Assembly (NCBI RefSeq): GCF_000426045.1 | Contig: NZ_AUEP01000006.1 | Location: forward strand, 62,001-126,000 | DNA: 64,000 bases | Direction of reading: 5' to 3' | Source: Marmoricola sp. URHB0036 | GTDB taxonomy: Bacteria; Actinomycetota; Actinomycetes; Propionibacteriales; Nocardioidaceae | Part shown: positions 45,425 through 54,853 of the stretch, piece by piece | How positions within the stretch are numbered: the stretch's first letter is position 1 | Layout of the letters: the number at the start of each line of letters is the position of its first letter | Notes under the pieces: model-generated | Seen by the model: only the letters and a program-made list of their open reading frames with translations | What the model was told of the DNA's origin: nothing | Database searches by the model: none | Program-made: the position numbers and the translations under genes

Positions 45425-47214
45425 TGCGCGGGAGGTTCGACGTCTGGGCGCCGTACCCCGCCCGAGTCCGGTTGTCCGTCGGCGACGAGGTCGTCGAGAT
45501 GACGCGCGGTGCCGACGACTGGTGGACCCCGGCCGGGCAGGTGCCTGACCCCGAGGTCGACTACGGCTACCTGCTCGACGAGTCCGAGAAGGTGCTGCCC
45601 GACCCGAGGTCGCGGCGCCAGCCCGACGGCGTGCACGAGCGGTCGAGGACCTTCGACCCGTCCGAGTTCGAGTGGACCGACCATCGGTGGACCGGTCGCC
45701 AGCTCGCGGGCTCGGTCCTCTACGAGCTGCACCTCGGCACCTTCACCCCCGACGGCACCCTCGACGCCGCCATCGACAAGCTCGACCACCTCGCCGCGAT
45801 CGGCGTCGACCTGGTCGAGCTGCTGCCGGTCAACGCCTTCAACGGCACCCACAACTGGGGGTACGACGGCGTGCTGTGGTCGGCCGTCCACGAGCAGTAC
45901 GGCGGCCCGGCGGCGTACCAACGCTTCGTCGACGCCGCCCACGCCGCCGGTCTCGGCGTCGTGCAGGACGTCGTCTACAACCACCTCGGGCCCTCGGGGA
46001 ACTACCTGCCGCTGTTCGGTCCGTACCTGAAGACGGAGGGCCAGAACACCTGGGGCTCCCTGGTCAACCTCGACGGGGAGGGCTCGGCCGAGGTACGCCG
46101 CTACATCCTCGACAGCGCCTTGACCTGGCTGCGCGACTTCCACGTCGACGGGCTCCGGCTCGACGCCGTGCACGCGCTCTCCGACGAGTCCGACGTGCAC
46201 CTGCTCGAGGAGCTCGGCATCGAGGTGGGTGCCCTCTCGGCCCACCTACGTCGCCCGCTGACCCTGATCGCGGAGTCCGACCTCAACGACGCCCTGATGG
46301 TGCTGCCGCGCGAGGTCGGCGGGCTCGGCCTCGACGCCCAGTGGAGCGACGACTTCCACCACGCCCTGCACGTCGCGCTGACCGGCGAGACCAGCGGCTA
46401 CTACGCCGACTTCGAACCGCTGTCCGCGCTGGCGAAGGTGTGTGAGCGCGGCTTCTTCCACGACGGCACCTTCTCCTCCTTCCGCGGACGCGACCACGGC
46501 TCCCCGGTGCCGACCGCGACCATGCCCACCTGGCGGCTGGTCGTGTGCAACCAGAACCACGACCAGGTCGGCAACCGCGCCGCCGGCGACCGGCTCACCG
46601 AGCGCCTCGACGAGGACCAGCTGCTCTGTGCCGCGCTGCTCACCCTGGCCGGGCCGTTCACGCCGATGTTGTTCCAGGGCGAGGAGTGGGCCGCCACGGC
46701 GCCGTTCCAGTTCTTCACCTCCCATCCCGAGCCGGAGCTGGGGGCGGCCACCGCCGAGGGACGGATCAAGGAGTTCGCGCAGATGGGCTGGGACCCCGAG
46801 CTGGTGCCGGACCCGCAGGACGAGGAGACCTTCCTCCGTTCCAGGCTCGACTGGTCCGAGATCGAGCACGACCCGCACGCGCGGGTGCTGGCGGCGTACC
46901 AGCGCCTGGCCGAGCTCCGCCGCTCGCTCCCGCAGCTGACCGACCCCTCGTTCGGCTCGGTGTCGTGCACCGCCGACGAGGGTCGCCGAGTCTTCACCAT
47001 GCGCCGTGGAGACCTCCTGGTCGCCGTCAATTTCGGCGACGAGGCGGCCCAGCTCCTCGTCGAGGGTGATCACGACCTGCTCTTCCGTACGCCGGCCGGG
47101 CCATCGCTGTCCGACGGACGACTCGACCTGCCTCCGCACGCCGGGGTGCTGCTCGGTCCGGCTGTCGGCCCGAGAGCCGGCACCGGCGGCCAGCGCCCTA
47201 AACTGTCGCCGTGA
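45424..47214 (+). CDS. treZ: Malto-oligosyltrehalose trehalohydrolase TreZ
   Basis: 596 aa. Releases free trehalose from the TreY product. Motifs: [15 protein letters not shown] (N-terminal module), [26 protein letters not shown] (nucleophile), [12 protein letters not shown] and [18 protein letters not shown], all as in TreZ. Starts ATG at 45424 within TGATG, coupled to treY. Glycogen is thus debranched by GlgX and converted to trehalose by TreY/TreZ. Confidence 0.97.
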   Translation: MRGRFDVWAPYPARVRLSVGDEVVEMTRGADDWWTPAGQVPDPEVDYGYLLDESEKVLPDPRSRRQPDGVHERSRTFDPSEFEWTDHRWTGRQLAGSVLYELHLGTFTPDGTLDAAIDKLDHLAAIGVDLVELLPVNAFNGTHNWGYDGVLWSAVHEQYGGPAAYQRFVDAAHAAGLGVVQDVVYNHLGPSGNYLPLFGPYLKTEGQNTWGSLVNLDGEGSAEVRRYILDSALTWLRDFHVDGLRLDAVHALSDESDVHLLEELGIEVGALSAHLRRPLTLIAESDLNDALMVLPREVGGLGLDAQWSDDFHHALHVALTGETSGYYADFEPLSALAKVCERGFFHDGTFSSFRGRDHGSPVPTATMPTWRLVVCNQNHDQVGNRAAGDRLTERLDEDQLLCAALLTLAGPFTPMLFQGEEWAATAPFQFFTSHPEPELGAATAEGRIKEFAQMGWDPELVPDPQDEETFLRSRLDWSEIEHDPHARVLAAYQRLAELRRSLPQLTDPSFGSVSCTADEGRRVFTMRRGDLLVAVNFGDEAAQLLVEGDHDLLFRTPAGPSLSDGRLDLPPHAGVLLGPAVGPRAGTGGQRPKLSP

Positions 47215-48662
47215 CGTCACGCGACCTTCCCCTCGTCGTCTCGTCCGGCGTCTGTGTGGGGTGTGGCGCGTGCGCAGTGACGGCGCCCGAGCATCTCGAG
47301 ATGCGGCTCACCGAGCGCGGCGAGTACCTCCCCTTCGCCCGGGACGGGCGCGAGCTCGACCAGCTCGACGAGCAGGTCCTGGCCGACACGAGCAAGGTGT
47401 GCCCGTTCTCCAACAGCTCCCGCGACGAGGACGCGATCGGGGCGGACCTGTATGCGGGCGACGGCGCCTCCCATCACGAGGTCGTCGGACACTCCCGCAA
47501 GATCGTCGCCGGGCACGTGGCCGGCGGCGATTTTCGTGACCGCGGCACGTCGGGCGGCATGACCTCCTGGGTCCTCCATCGACTGCTGAGCAGCGGAGAG
47601 ATCGATGCCGTGGTCCACGTCGCGTCGACGCTCGAAGGGCTGCCCAACCCCCTCTCGCGGTACACGATCTCGCGCAGCGTCGAGGAGCTCCTGTCCGGCC
47701 GCAAGTCGCGCTACCACGTGCAGACCCTCGCTGACGTCATGGAGGACGTCCGCCAACAGCCCGGCCGGTACGCCGTGGTCGGCGTGCCCTGCTTCATCAA
47801 GGCCGTGCGCCTGCTGACCGACGCCGACGAGGTGCTGCGCGAGCGGATCACCTTCACCAGCTCGCTCGTGTGCGGCCACTACAAGTCGACGCTCTACTCC
47901 GAGTACGTCGGGTGGTCGGCCGGCATCCAGCCCACCAACCTGCTCGACATCGACTACCGCCACAAGGAGCCCGGGCGCCCGCCGAACCGCTACTGCGTGC
48001 GCGCCACACCGCGCGAGGGCGAGGACGTGGTGCTCGGCGTGGAGCACATCCCGATGGCCGACTGGGGGATGGGGATCTTCAAGCTCGGCGCCTGCGACTA
48101 CTGCGACGACATCGTCGGTGAGACCGCCGACATCAGCCTCGGCGACGCCTGGCTCGATCCGTTCATGGCCGACTGGCAGGGGGCCAACCTCGCCATCGCC
48201 CGGTCCGAGCTCGCCGCCAGGATGCTCGAGGAGGGTGAGGCCGACGGTGAGCTCGATGTCATCCCGTGGACGGCCGAGGACGTCGCCGCCGCGCAGGCAG
48301 GCGCCGTCCGGCACCGTCGCCCGGGTCTCGCGGTCCGCCTCGGCAACCGTGCCCGACAGGGCATCTGGGCTCCGACCAAGCGGGTCGAGCCGCTTGCCGA
48401 GTCCGAGCTCGACAGCCCCTTCTCGCAGCGGATGCTGAACCGGGAGGCCATCTCCATCGCCTCCCCGGCGACGTACCTCGAGGCCCGCCGGCGCGGTGAC
48501 CTCGACTACTTCAGGCGCACGATGAAGCCGCTCGTCCAGCGCTACGACGGCACCCGGGTGACCACGTTCTGGCGTCGAGCCGCCGCCAAGATCGCCCACC
48601 GGCTCCCGCCGAAGGGCGAGGCGTTCCTGCGCCGCATCGTCGGACGCCAGCGGCAGAACTGA
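47211..48662 (+). CDS. Coenzyme F420 hydrogenase/dehydrogenase beta subunit (FrhB)-like protein
   Basis: 483 aa. N-terminal CxxCxxC motif (C15, C18, C21: [11 protein letters not shown]) suggests a 4Fe-4S cluster. Later [39 protein letters not shown] and [20 protein letters not shown] match the FrhB/FdhB family, which binds FAD and uses F420 or ferredoxin. The partner alpha/gamma subunits are absent, so it is an orphan member of the kind also found in polysaccharide loci. GTG at 47211 overlaps the treZ stop by 4 bases. Substrate unknown. Confidence 0.88.
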   Translation: MTSRDLPLVVSSGVCVGCGACAVTAPEHLEMRLTERGEYLPFARDGRELDQLDEQVLADTSKVCPFSNSSRDEDAIGADLYAGDGASHHEVVGHSRKIVAGHVAGGDFRDRGTSGGMTSWVLHRLLSSGEIDAVVHVASTLEGLPNPLSRYTISRSVEELLSGRKSRYHVQTLADVMEDVRQQPGRYAVVGVPCFIKAVRLLTDADEVLRERITFTSSLVCGHYKSTLYSEYVGWSAGIQPTNLLDIDYRHKEPGRPPNRYCVRATPREGEDVVLGVEHIPMADWGMGIFKLGACDYCDDIVGETADISLGDAWLDPFMADWQGANLAIARSELAARMLEEGEADGELDVIPWTAEDVAAAQAGAVRHRRPGLAVRLGNRARQGIWAPTKRVEPLAESELDSPFSQRMLNREAISIASPATYLEARRRGDLDYFRRTMKPLVQRYDGTRVTTFWRRAAAKIAHRLPPKGEAFLRRIVGRQRQN

Positions 48663-48694
48663 CCCGGTCAGTGCGTGAGGGGTCCCGCGGGACG

Positions 48695-49621
48695 ATGGGG
48701 AACGTGAGACCCACGACCGGTCGAGGCCACCGCGCGAGCGCCGGCACTGCGCTGGCCCTCCTGCTGTGCCTGACGGCCTGTGGCACCGATGCCCCGGCGG
48801 TGGCACCGGCCCCGACCCCGCGGACGAGCCCGAGCGCGGCCCCCACGTCGTCTCCCACCTCTCCACCACCGAGGACGTCGGCCAGCCCGCGACCGACCGA
48901 CCGACCCGTCATCGGCGCCACACCGCCGAGCTGGCTGGGCAAGCGGGCGCTGCCGCGCACCGCCGACGGCTTCGGCACGATCGAGCCGACTCCGCCCGAG
49001 CTGGTGAGGCGGAGGTTCACGCTGCCGGACACCCTCCCCCCGCTGCCGGGCACGGGCTTCGCGTCGCGAGTGACCACGCCGGCACCGGCCGACGTCATCG
49101 CCCGCTCGACGTGGAAACCGGGGTGCCCGGTGGCAGCCACCGACCTCTCCTGGGTGCGGCTGACCTTCGTCGGCTTCGACGGCAAGCGGCACACCGGCGA
49201 GCTGTTGGTGAACAAGTCCGTGGCCGACGACCTCGTCTCGGTGTTCCGCCAGCTGTACGCCGCGCAGTTCCCCATCGAGGAGATGCGGATCACCCGTGCC
49301 GACGAGCTGGACGCGCCACCGACCGGTGACGGGAACGACACCGGCGCGTTCAACTGCCGGCCGACGGTGGGTGCGACGTCGTACTCCCAGCACGCGTACG
49401 GGCTCGCGATCGACGTCAACCCGTTCCAGAACCCTTACACCAAGGGAGACCTGGTGCTGCCGGAGCTCGCCTCGTCGTACCTCCGGCGCGGGTGGGTGCG
49501 GCCGGGGATGATCGAGCCCGACGGCCCGGTGGTGCGGGCGTTCGACTCGATCGGCTGGACGTGGGGCGGCACCTGGCACTCGCTGAAGGACCTCCAGCAC
49601 TTCTCCCGGAACGGCACCTGA
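48695..49621 (+). CDS. M15-family peptidase lipoprotein
   Basis: 308 aa. Signal peptide with lipobox (ALALLLCLTAC, Cys modified), then a Pro/Thr/Ser-rich linker (about 35-70). The C-terminal domain has TSYSQHAYGLAIDVNPFQNP and TWGGTWHSLKDLQHF, the SxHxxGxAxD and WH metal/catalytic signatures of D,D-carboxypeptidase/endolysin-like M15 enzymes that cleave peptidoglycan stems. ATG at 48695 is one of several possible starts (GTG 48671, GTG 48704) and none has a decisive ribosome site; the lipobox is in frame in all. Confidence 0.88.
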   Translation: MGNVRPTTGRGHRASAGTALALLLCLTACGTDAPAVAPAPTPRTSPSAAPTSSPTSPPPRTSASPRPTDRPVIGATPPSWLGKRALPRTADGFGTIEPTPPELVRRRFTLPDTLPPLPGTGFASRVTTPAPADVIARSTWKPGCPVAATDLSWVRLTFVGFDGKRHTGELLVNKSVADDLVSVFRQLYAAQFPIEEMRITRADELDAPPTGDGNDTGAFNCRPTVGATSYSQHAYGLAIDVNPFQNPYTKGDLVLPELASSYLRRGWVRPGMIEPDGPVVRAFDSIGWTWGGTWHSLKDLQHFSRNGT

Positions 49622-49673
49622 TTTCCACTCGCCGGGTCTTGTGCCGCGGCGAGCAGAGGAGTTGGTTGGACCC

Positions 49674-51746
49674 ATGGCGGAGAGGAACAGCGGCCGCGCC
49701 ACCAGCCATCGCCTCGAGGTGTCCTCACCTGAGCAGGTGCGCAACGTGGTGCTCGTCGGTCCGAGCCAGTCGGGCAAGACCTCGCTGGCCGAGGCGCTGC
49801 TGCTCGCGTCGGGGGCGGTCACCCGGGGCGGGACCATCGCCGAGCACAACACCGTCTGCGACTTCGAGGACGGCGAGCGCGCCCACGAGCGGTCGAGCTC
49901 GCTGGCGGTGGCGCCGGTCGTGCACGCCGGCTGCAAGATCAACGTGATCGACACCCCTGGCTACGCCGACTTCGTGGGCGAGGTGCGCGCCGGTCTGCGC
50001 GCGGCCGACTGCGCACTGTTCGTGGTGGCTGCCAACGAGGCGGTCGACGAGAGCACCCGTCAGCTGTGGCGCGAGTGCGAGGCGGTCACCATGCCGCGGG
50101 CGGTCGTCGTGACCAAGCTCGACCACGCCCGCGCCGACTTCGACGGCACCCTGCGCGGCGTACGGGAGGCGTTCGGCGAGCGGGTGCTGCCGGTCGTCGT
50201 ACCGAGCGAGGACGGAGTCACCGGACTGCTCGGCGGGTCGGTCGACGACGACCGCCGGGGGACGCTCATCGAGGCGGTGATCGAGGAGTCCGAGGACGAG
50301 TCGCTGATGGACCGCTACCTCGATGGTGGCCTGGTCGACGAGGACCTGCTCGTCAAGGACCTGGAGACGGCGGTGGCCAGCGCCCGGCTCCATCCCGTGC
50401 TGGCCGTGTGTGGCACCGATGGCCGCGGGTGCACAGAGCTGCTCGACCTGTGCGTCCGCGGTTTCCCGTCTCCGGCCGAGCACCCGGCCCAGGAGTCGTT
50501 CACCCCGAGCGGCGCCGGTGCGGGCGCCGTGACCTGCGACCCCGACGGGCCACTGGTGGCGGAGGTGGTGCGCACGAGCAGCGACCAGTACGTCGGCCGG
50601 GTCAGCATCGTGCGGGTCTTCTCCGGCACCCTGGTCCCTGACGCGTCGGTGCACGTCTCCGGCCACTTCTCGGCCTTCTTCGCCGGCGACTCCGGCCACG
50701 AGGACCACGACGAGGACGAGCGGATCGGTGCCCTGGCCCACCCCTTCGGCGCCCACCAGGTGCCGGCCGCGCGCGTGGTCGCGGGCGACATCGCGGCCAT
50801 CGGCCGACTGAGCCGGGCCGAGACCGGTGACACGCTGTCCAGCCCGGAGCAGCCGCGGGTGCTCAAGCCCTGGACGATGCCGACCGCCCTGCTGCCGGTC
50901 GCGATCGAGGCCGCCTCGCGCTCCGACGAGGACAAGCTCTCCACGGCCCTGGGTCGGCTACGGGCCGAGGACCCGAGCCTGCGGATCGAGCAGAACGCCG
51001 AGACCGGCCAGGTCGTGCTCTGGGTGATGGGCGAGGCCCACGCCGACCAGGCCCTCGACCGGTTGCGCAGCCGCTACGGCGTCGCGGTCGAGCCGCGCGA
51101 GGTCGTCGTCCCGTTGCGCGAGACCTTCACCTCACCAGCCAAGGGACACGGCCGGCACGTGAAGCAGTCCGGCGGCCACGGCCAGTACGCCATCTGCGAC
51201 ATCGAGGTCGAGCCACTTCCCCAGGGCGGTGGGTTCGAGTTCGTCGACAAGGTGGTCGGGGGCGCCGTACCCCGTCAGTTCATCGGCTCGGTGGAGAAGG
51301 GCGTCCGCGCACAGATGGAGCGCGGCGTCACCAAGGGCTACCCCGTGGTCGACCTCCGGGTCACGCTCACCGACGGCAAGGCGCACAGCGTCGACTCCTC
51401 CGACGCGGCCTTCCAGAGCGCCGGCGCGCTCGCGCTGCGCGAGGCCGCCGACGCCGCGGAGCTGGCGCTGCTCGAGCCGTACGACGAGGTGGAGGTGCTC
51501 ATCCCGAGCGAGCACGTCGGCTCGGTGATGAGCGACCTCTCGGCGCGCCGCGGCCGCCTGCTCGGCACCGAGGAGGGCAGCGACGAGCGCACCCTGGTCC
51601 GCGCCCACGTCCCCCAGACCGAGCTGGTCCGCTACGCCATCGACCTGCGCGCCACCACCCACGGCGCCGGCACCTTCACCCGTACCTTCGCCCACTACGA
51701 GCCGATGCCGGATGAGCTGGCGCGGAGGGTGGAGGGGCGGGGCTAG
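49674..51746 (+). CDS. Elongation factor G-like protein EF-G2
   Basis: 690 aa translation GTPase. G-domain motifs: P-loop GPSQSGKT at 29-36, switch II DTPGYADF, and TKLD replacing the usual NKxD. Domains II to V follow, including GHGRHVKQSGGHGQYAICDI and PSEHVGSVMSDLSARRGRLLG. This is the second EF-G found in actinobacteria (EF-G2), not the main translocase: altered G4 and a divergent N-terminus. Role in vivo is unclear. ATG at 49674 lies shortly after GTTGGACCC. Confidence 0.9.
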   Translation: MAERNSGRATSHRLEVSSPEQVRNVVLVGPSQSGKTSLAEALLLASGAVTRGGTIAEHNTVCDFEDGERAHERSSSLAVAPVVHAGCKINVIDTPGYADFVGEVRAGLRAADCALFVVAANEAVDESTRQLWRECEAVTMPRAVVVTKLDHARADFDGTLRGVREAFGERVLPVVVPSEDGVTGLLGGSVDDDRRGTLIEAVIEESEDESLMDRYLDGGLVDEDLLVKDLETAVASARLHPVLAVCGTDGRGCTELLDLCVRGFPSPAEHPAQESFTPSGAGAGAVTCDPDGPLVAEVVRTSSDQYVGRVSIVRVFSGTLVPDASVHVSGHFSAFFAGDSGHEDHDEDERIGALAHPFGAHQVPAARVVAGDIAAIGRLSRAETGDTLSSPEQPRVLKPWTMPTALLPVAIEAASRSDEDKLSTALGRLRAEDPSLRIEQNAETGQVVLWVMGEAHADQALDRLRSRYGVAVEPREVVVPLRETFTSPAKGHGRHVKQSGGHGQYAICDIEVEPLPQGGGFEFVDKVVGGAVPRQFIGSVEKGVRAQMERGVTKGYPVVDLRVTLTDGKAHSVDSSDAAFQSAGALALREAADAAELALLEPYDEVEVLIPSEHVGSVMSDLSARRGRLLGTEEGSDERTLVRAHVPQTELVRYAIDLRATTHGAGTFTRTFAHYEPMPDELARRVEGRG

Positions 51747-52069
51747 TGGTGGACGTTCCAGCTGCGGTGACGCGGGTGATCGAGGCGACGAACGCCGGCG
51801 ATGGGCAGGCCTTCGTCGATGCGTTCACCGACGATGCCTACCTCGAGGACTGGGGCCGCGGCTTCACGGGACACGAAGGTGTGGGGTCCTGGAACGAGTC
51901 GGACAACATCGGCCGGCAGGCACACTTCGAGGTCATGCGTGTGCGGACCGAGGGTTCGGGCCTGGTGGTGACCCTCCAGGTCAGCGGCGGCGGCTTCAAC
52001 GGGGTGAGCGACTTCTACTTCGAGGTCGCCGGAGACCGCGTGAAGCGGATGATCATCCGCGCGGACTGA
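51746..52069 (+). CDS. NTF2-like (SnoaL-type) protein
   Basis: 107 aa with the cone-shaped fold pattern: helical start VPAAVTRVIEATNAGDGQAF, then VDAFTDDAYLEDWGRGFTGH and beta-rich end VSDFYFEVAGDRVKRMIIRA. Such proteins are small enzymes or ligand binders; no specific activity is inferred. The GTG start overlaps the EF-G2 stop by one base, so it is probably co-transcribed. Confidence 0.85.
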   Translation: MVDVPAAVTRVIEATNAGDGQAFVDAFTDDAYLEDWGRGFTGHEGVGSWNESDNIGRQAHFEVMRVRTEGSGLVVTLQVSGGGFNGVSDFYFEVAGDRVKRMIIRAD

Positions 52070-52102
52070 CCCTTGCCTCCGGCCCTTGGAGAGACCACCA
52101 GA

Positions 52103-52930
52103 TCAGCCGGTCTGGCCCTCCTCGCGGCTCTCCTCGACCCGGTGGGGGACACGGAGGAGGCGGGCGGAGGTGACCAGGACGAGGCCGCCGAGGAGGTTGC
52201 CGAAGGCTGACCAGCCGAGGGCGCCCAGCCAGTCGAGCCAGCCGTAGTCGGCCTTGCCGGTCAGCAGTCCGCAGAACATCAGGATCGAGTCGAGCACGGA
52301 GTGGAACAGCTGGGCGCCGACGAGGACGAACGACATCATCACGGCCGCGACCAGTCGAGGCCCCAGCGCCTCGGTGGCGTGCTGCATGCGGGTCAGCAGC
52401 GTGATCACGGCCCCCGCCAGCACCGCGAGGAAGAACGAGCGCCAGGACACGCCGAGGTGGGCGTAGTGCGACCCCGCCTCGACCGCGGCGTCGTGTACGT
52501 CGGGGAGGGCGACCACGATCATCCCGGCCATCACGAACCCGGCCACCAGGTTGGCCACCAGCGTGACTCCCCAGAGCCGCACGAGCTGGGCCACGGTGCC
52601 CACCTTGGCCACCACCGAGATCACCGGGACCAGGAAGTTCTCGGTGAACAGCTCGCTGTTGGCCAGCAGCAGGGCCACGAAACCGACCGTGAACGCGAGG
52701 GAGGCCAGCAGTGGGTTGCCGGTCTTGGTGTCGACCACGAGGTACATCAGGACCCCGATCGCGACGTCGACCCCTCCCAGGAAGCCGGTCGCCACCAGCG
52801 GCAGGAGCGGACGGTCGAGACGGGTGTGGCCCTCGTCGACCAGCCGGTCGAAGGTCTCCTCGATCTCCGGCTCCTCGCGGGAGCCCTTGGGGGCCTTGAC
52901 GTCGCGCGAGCCGCCGGACGGCCTGCTCAT
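52103..52930 (-). CDS. Formate/nitrite transporter family channel
   Basis: 275 aa with six hydrophobic helices, ANSELFTENFLVPVISVV (the FNT signature LFT) and a polar cytoplasmic N-terminus. FNT proteins are pentameric channels for small anions such as formate or nitrite; the C-terminal part is more divergent, so the anion is not assigned. Possibly linked to the adjacent redox pair, but it is separated by 59 bases. Confidence 0.9.
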   Translation of the reverse strand: MSRPSGGSRDVKAPKGSREEPEIEETFDRLVDEGHTRLDRPLLPLVATGFLGGVDVAIGVLMYLVVDTKTGNPLLASLAFTVGFVALLLANSELFTENFLVPVISVVAKVGTVAQLVRLWGVTLVANLVAGFVMAGMIVVALPDVHDAAVEAGSHYAHLGVSWRSFFLAVLAGAVITLLTRMQHATEALGPRLVAAVMMSFVLVGAQLFHSVLDSILMFCGLLTGKADYGWLDWLGALGWSAFGNLLGGLVLVTSARLLRVPHRVEESREEGQTG

Positions 52931-52989
52931 TCAGCTACTCGTTGGAAGGGCACCTCCCCCACGTGCCCTTCTGGGCCAACTCGATGCCT

Positions 52990-53625
52990 TCAGCTGCCGA
53001 GCAGGTCCTCGAAGGAGCCCATGGCGGCGATGTCGCGGTCGAACTGGTCGCCTCGGCCGGCGGCCGGGCGCGACTCGACGAGAGCTGCCAGCTCTCCGGC
53101 GGCGCGGTCGATGCGGCGGCGCAGGGCGTCGGAGCCCCCCGAGGCACCCCAGTCCTCGCTGGCGGCGAAGACAGCGGTGGGTACGACGACCGCGTGCAGG
53201 TAGCCGAACAGCGGACGAAGGGCGTGCTCGAGGACGAGCGAGTGCCGCGCCGTGCCGGCCGTCGCGCCGACCAGCACCGGGGTGCCGTCGAGGGCGCCGT
53301 TCTCGAGGATGTCGAAGAACGACTTGAACAGCCCCGAGTACGAGGCGCTGAACACCGGCGTCACCGCGATGACGGCATCGGCGCCGGTGACGGTCCCGAT
53401 CGCCTGAGTCAGCTCGCTGTTGGGGAAGCCGGTGAGCAGCGCATCGGTGATCGCGTGCGCCAGCGGGCGGAGCTCCACGACCTCGACCTCGGTGTTGCCG
53501 AGTGCAGCAGCCGTCGCCGATCCGAGCAGGTCGGCCAGCAGCCTGGTCGAGGACGGGTCGGAGAGACCCGCCGACACGACGGCGATCCGGTGCGACGGCT
53601 CGCGGCCAGCCACGTGGAGCGTCAT
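52990..53625 (-). CDS. FMN reductase (CE1759-type flavoprotein)
   Basis: 211 aa NADPH-dependent FMN reductase-like protein: RIAVVSAGLSDPSSTRLLAD (phosphate loop), then AVIAVTPVFSASYSGLFKSF and NGALDGTPVLVGATAGTARH. Members of this type supply reduced FMN to the luciferase-like partner encoded upstream (53762-54784), with which it is probably co-transcribed across a 136-base gap. The CE1759/CE1758 pairing is a known actinobacterial arrangement; the substrate of the pair is unknown. Confidence 0.9.
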   Translation of the reverse strand: MTLHVAGREPSHRIAVVSAGLSDPSSTRLLADLLGSATAAALGNTEVEVVELRPLAHAITDALLTGFPNSELTQAIGTVTGADAVIAVTPVFSASYSGLFKSFFDILENGALDGTPVLVGATAGTARHSLVLEHALRPLFGYLHAVVVPTAVFAASEDWGASGGSDALRRRIDRAAGELAALVESRPAAGRGDQFDRDIAAMGSFEDLLGS

Positions 53626-53761
53626 TTCGGGGTCCCTGCGGCGTTGTTCGTAGGAGCCGCTTGGGGCCCCCGCGGGATTGTGTGCTGGGGGAGCGAAGCG
53701 GAGGAAGCCGCAATCACGTGGGGTGAAGCGTTGCGGAGGAGAAGAACGTCGTGGGGTGATG

Positions 53762-54784
53762 TCATGCCGCGGCCTCCTCGGTGTGCTTGCGCAGCTCGGC
53801 GACGACCTCGCCCAGCAGGTCGAGCTGCTTGAGCACGGCCGTCAGCGGCAGGCCGGCGTGGTCGACGAGGAACAGCTGGCGCTGGTAGTTGCCGGCGTAC
53901 TCCCGGAAGGAGAGCGTGCGCTCCACGACCTCCTCCGGCGTGCCGACCGTCAGCGGCGTCTCGCGGGTGAACTCCTCGAGCGAGGGCCCGTGGCCGTAGA
54001 CCGGTGCGTTGTCGAAGTAGGGACGGAACTCCTGGACGGCCTGCTCGTGCGTCTTAGCCATGTAGACCTGGCCGCCGAGGCCGACGATCGCGTCCTCCGC
54101 CTTGCCGTGGCCGTAGTGCTCGAAGCGCTGGCGGTAGAAGTCGACCATGCGGGCGGTGTGCGAGGCCGGCCAGAAGATGTGGTTGGAGAAGAAGCCGTCG
54201 CCGTAGTACGCCGCCTGCTCGGCGATCTCGGGGCTGCGGATCGAGCCGTGCCAGACGAAGGGCGGTACGTCGTCGAGCGGACGCGGCGTCGAGGTGAAGC
54301 CCTGGAGCGGCGTACGGAACTTGCCCTCCCAGTCGACGTTCTCCTCGCGCCACAGGCGACGCAGCAGTGCGTAGTTCTCGATCGCCAGCGGGATGCCCTC
54401 GCGGATGTCCTTGCCGAACCACGGGTAGACCGGGCCGGTGTTGCCGCGCCCGAGCATCAGGTCCATGCGGCCGTCGGCGAGGTGCTGGAGGTAGGCGTAG
54501 TCCTGCGCGATGCGCACCGGGTCGTTGGTGGTGATCAGCGTCGTGGAGGTGGAGAGCTTGATCCGCTCGGTCTTGGCGGCGATGTGTGCGAGCAGCACCG
54601 GCGGGCTGGCCGGCGCGGCGAACGGCGGGTTGTGGTGCTCGCCGGTGGCGAACACGTCGAGACCGATCTCCTCCGCCTTCAAGGCGATCGCCACGGTGTT
54701 CTTGATGCGCTCGTGCTCGGTCGGCGTACGTCCGTTGGTGGGGTCGGTGGTGACGTCGCCCACGGTGAAGATGCCGAACTCCAT
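53762..54784 (-). CDS. LLM-class flavin-dependent oxidoreductase (CE1758-type)
   Basis: 340 aa luciferase-like monooxygenase. Barrel motifs: AEEIGLDVFATGEHHNPPFA, RIKLSTSTTLITTNDPVRIA, GRMDLMLGRGNTGPVYPW and FVWHGSIRSPEIAEQAAYYG. It uses reduced FMN from its partner reductase. GGAGG lies 8 bases before ATG 54784. A near-perfect operator at 54806-54827 suggests control by a MarR-type repressor. Confidence 0.93.
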   Translation of the reverse strand: MEFGIFTVGDVTTDPTNGRTPTEHERIKNTVAIALKAEEIGLDVFATGEHHNPPFAAPASPPVLLAHIAAKTERIKLSTSTTLITTNDPVRIAQDYAYLQHLADGRMDLMLGRGNTGPVYPWFGKDIREGIPLAIENYALLRRLWREENVDWEGKFRTPLQGFTSTPRPLDDVPPFVWHGSIRSPEIAEQAAYYGDGFFSNHIFWPASHTARMVDFYRQRFEHYGHGKAEDAIVGLGGQVYMAKTHEQAVQEFRPYFDNAPVYGHGPSLEEFTRETPLTVGTPEEVVERTLSFREYAGNYQRQLFLVDHAGLPLTAVLKQLDLLGEVVAELRKHTEEAAA

Positions 54785-54805
54785 CAGATTGCCTCCGCTA
54801 GAAGT

Positions 54806-54827
54806 AGTTGCCGGTTCAACGACAACT
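54806..54827. promoter_or_regulatory. Inverted repeat, operator candidate of LLM/FMN-reductase operon
   Basis: Arms AGTTGCCG and CGACAACT (7 of 8 matched) flank GTTCAA. It lies 22 bases upstream of the LLM start, in the promoter region, and just downstream of the MarR-GNAT gene. The size and AGTTG/CAACT arms resemble MarR-type operators. Confidence 0.5.
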
Positions 54828-54853
54828 CGCTCCCCACTATTCCACGACGAGGC

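Noticed and set aside
49674-51746. Tetracycline-resistance ribosomal protection protein
   Set aside because: Sequence is closer to the EF-G2 group; no resistance-gene context is present.
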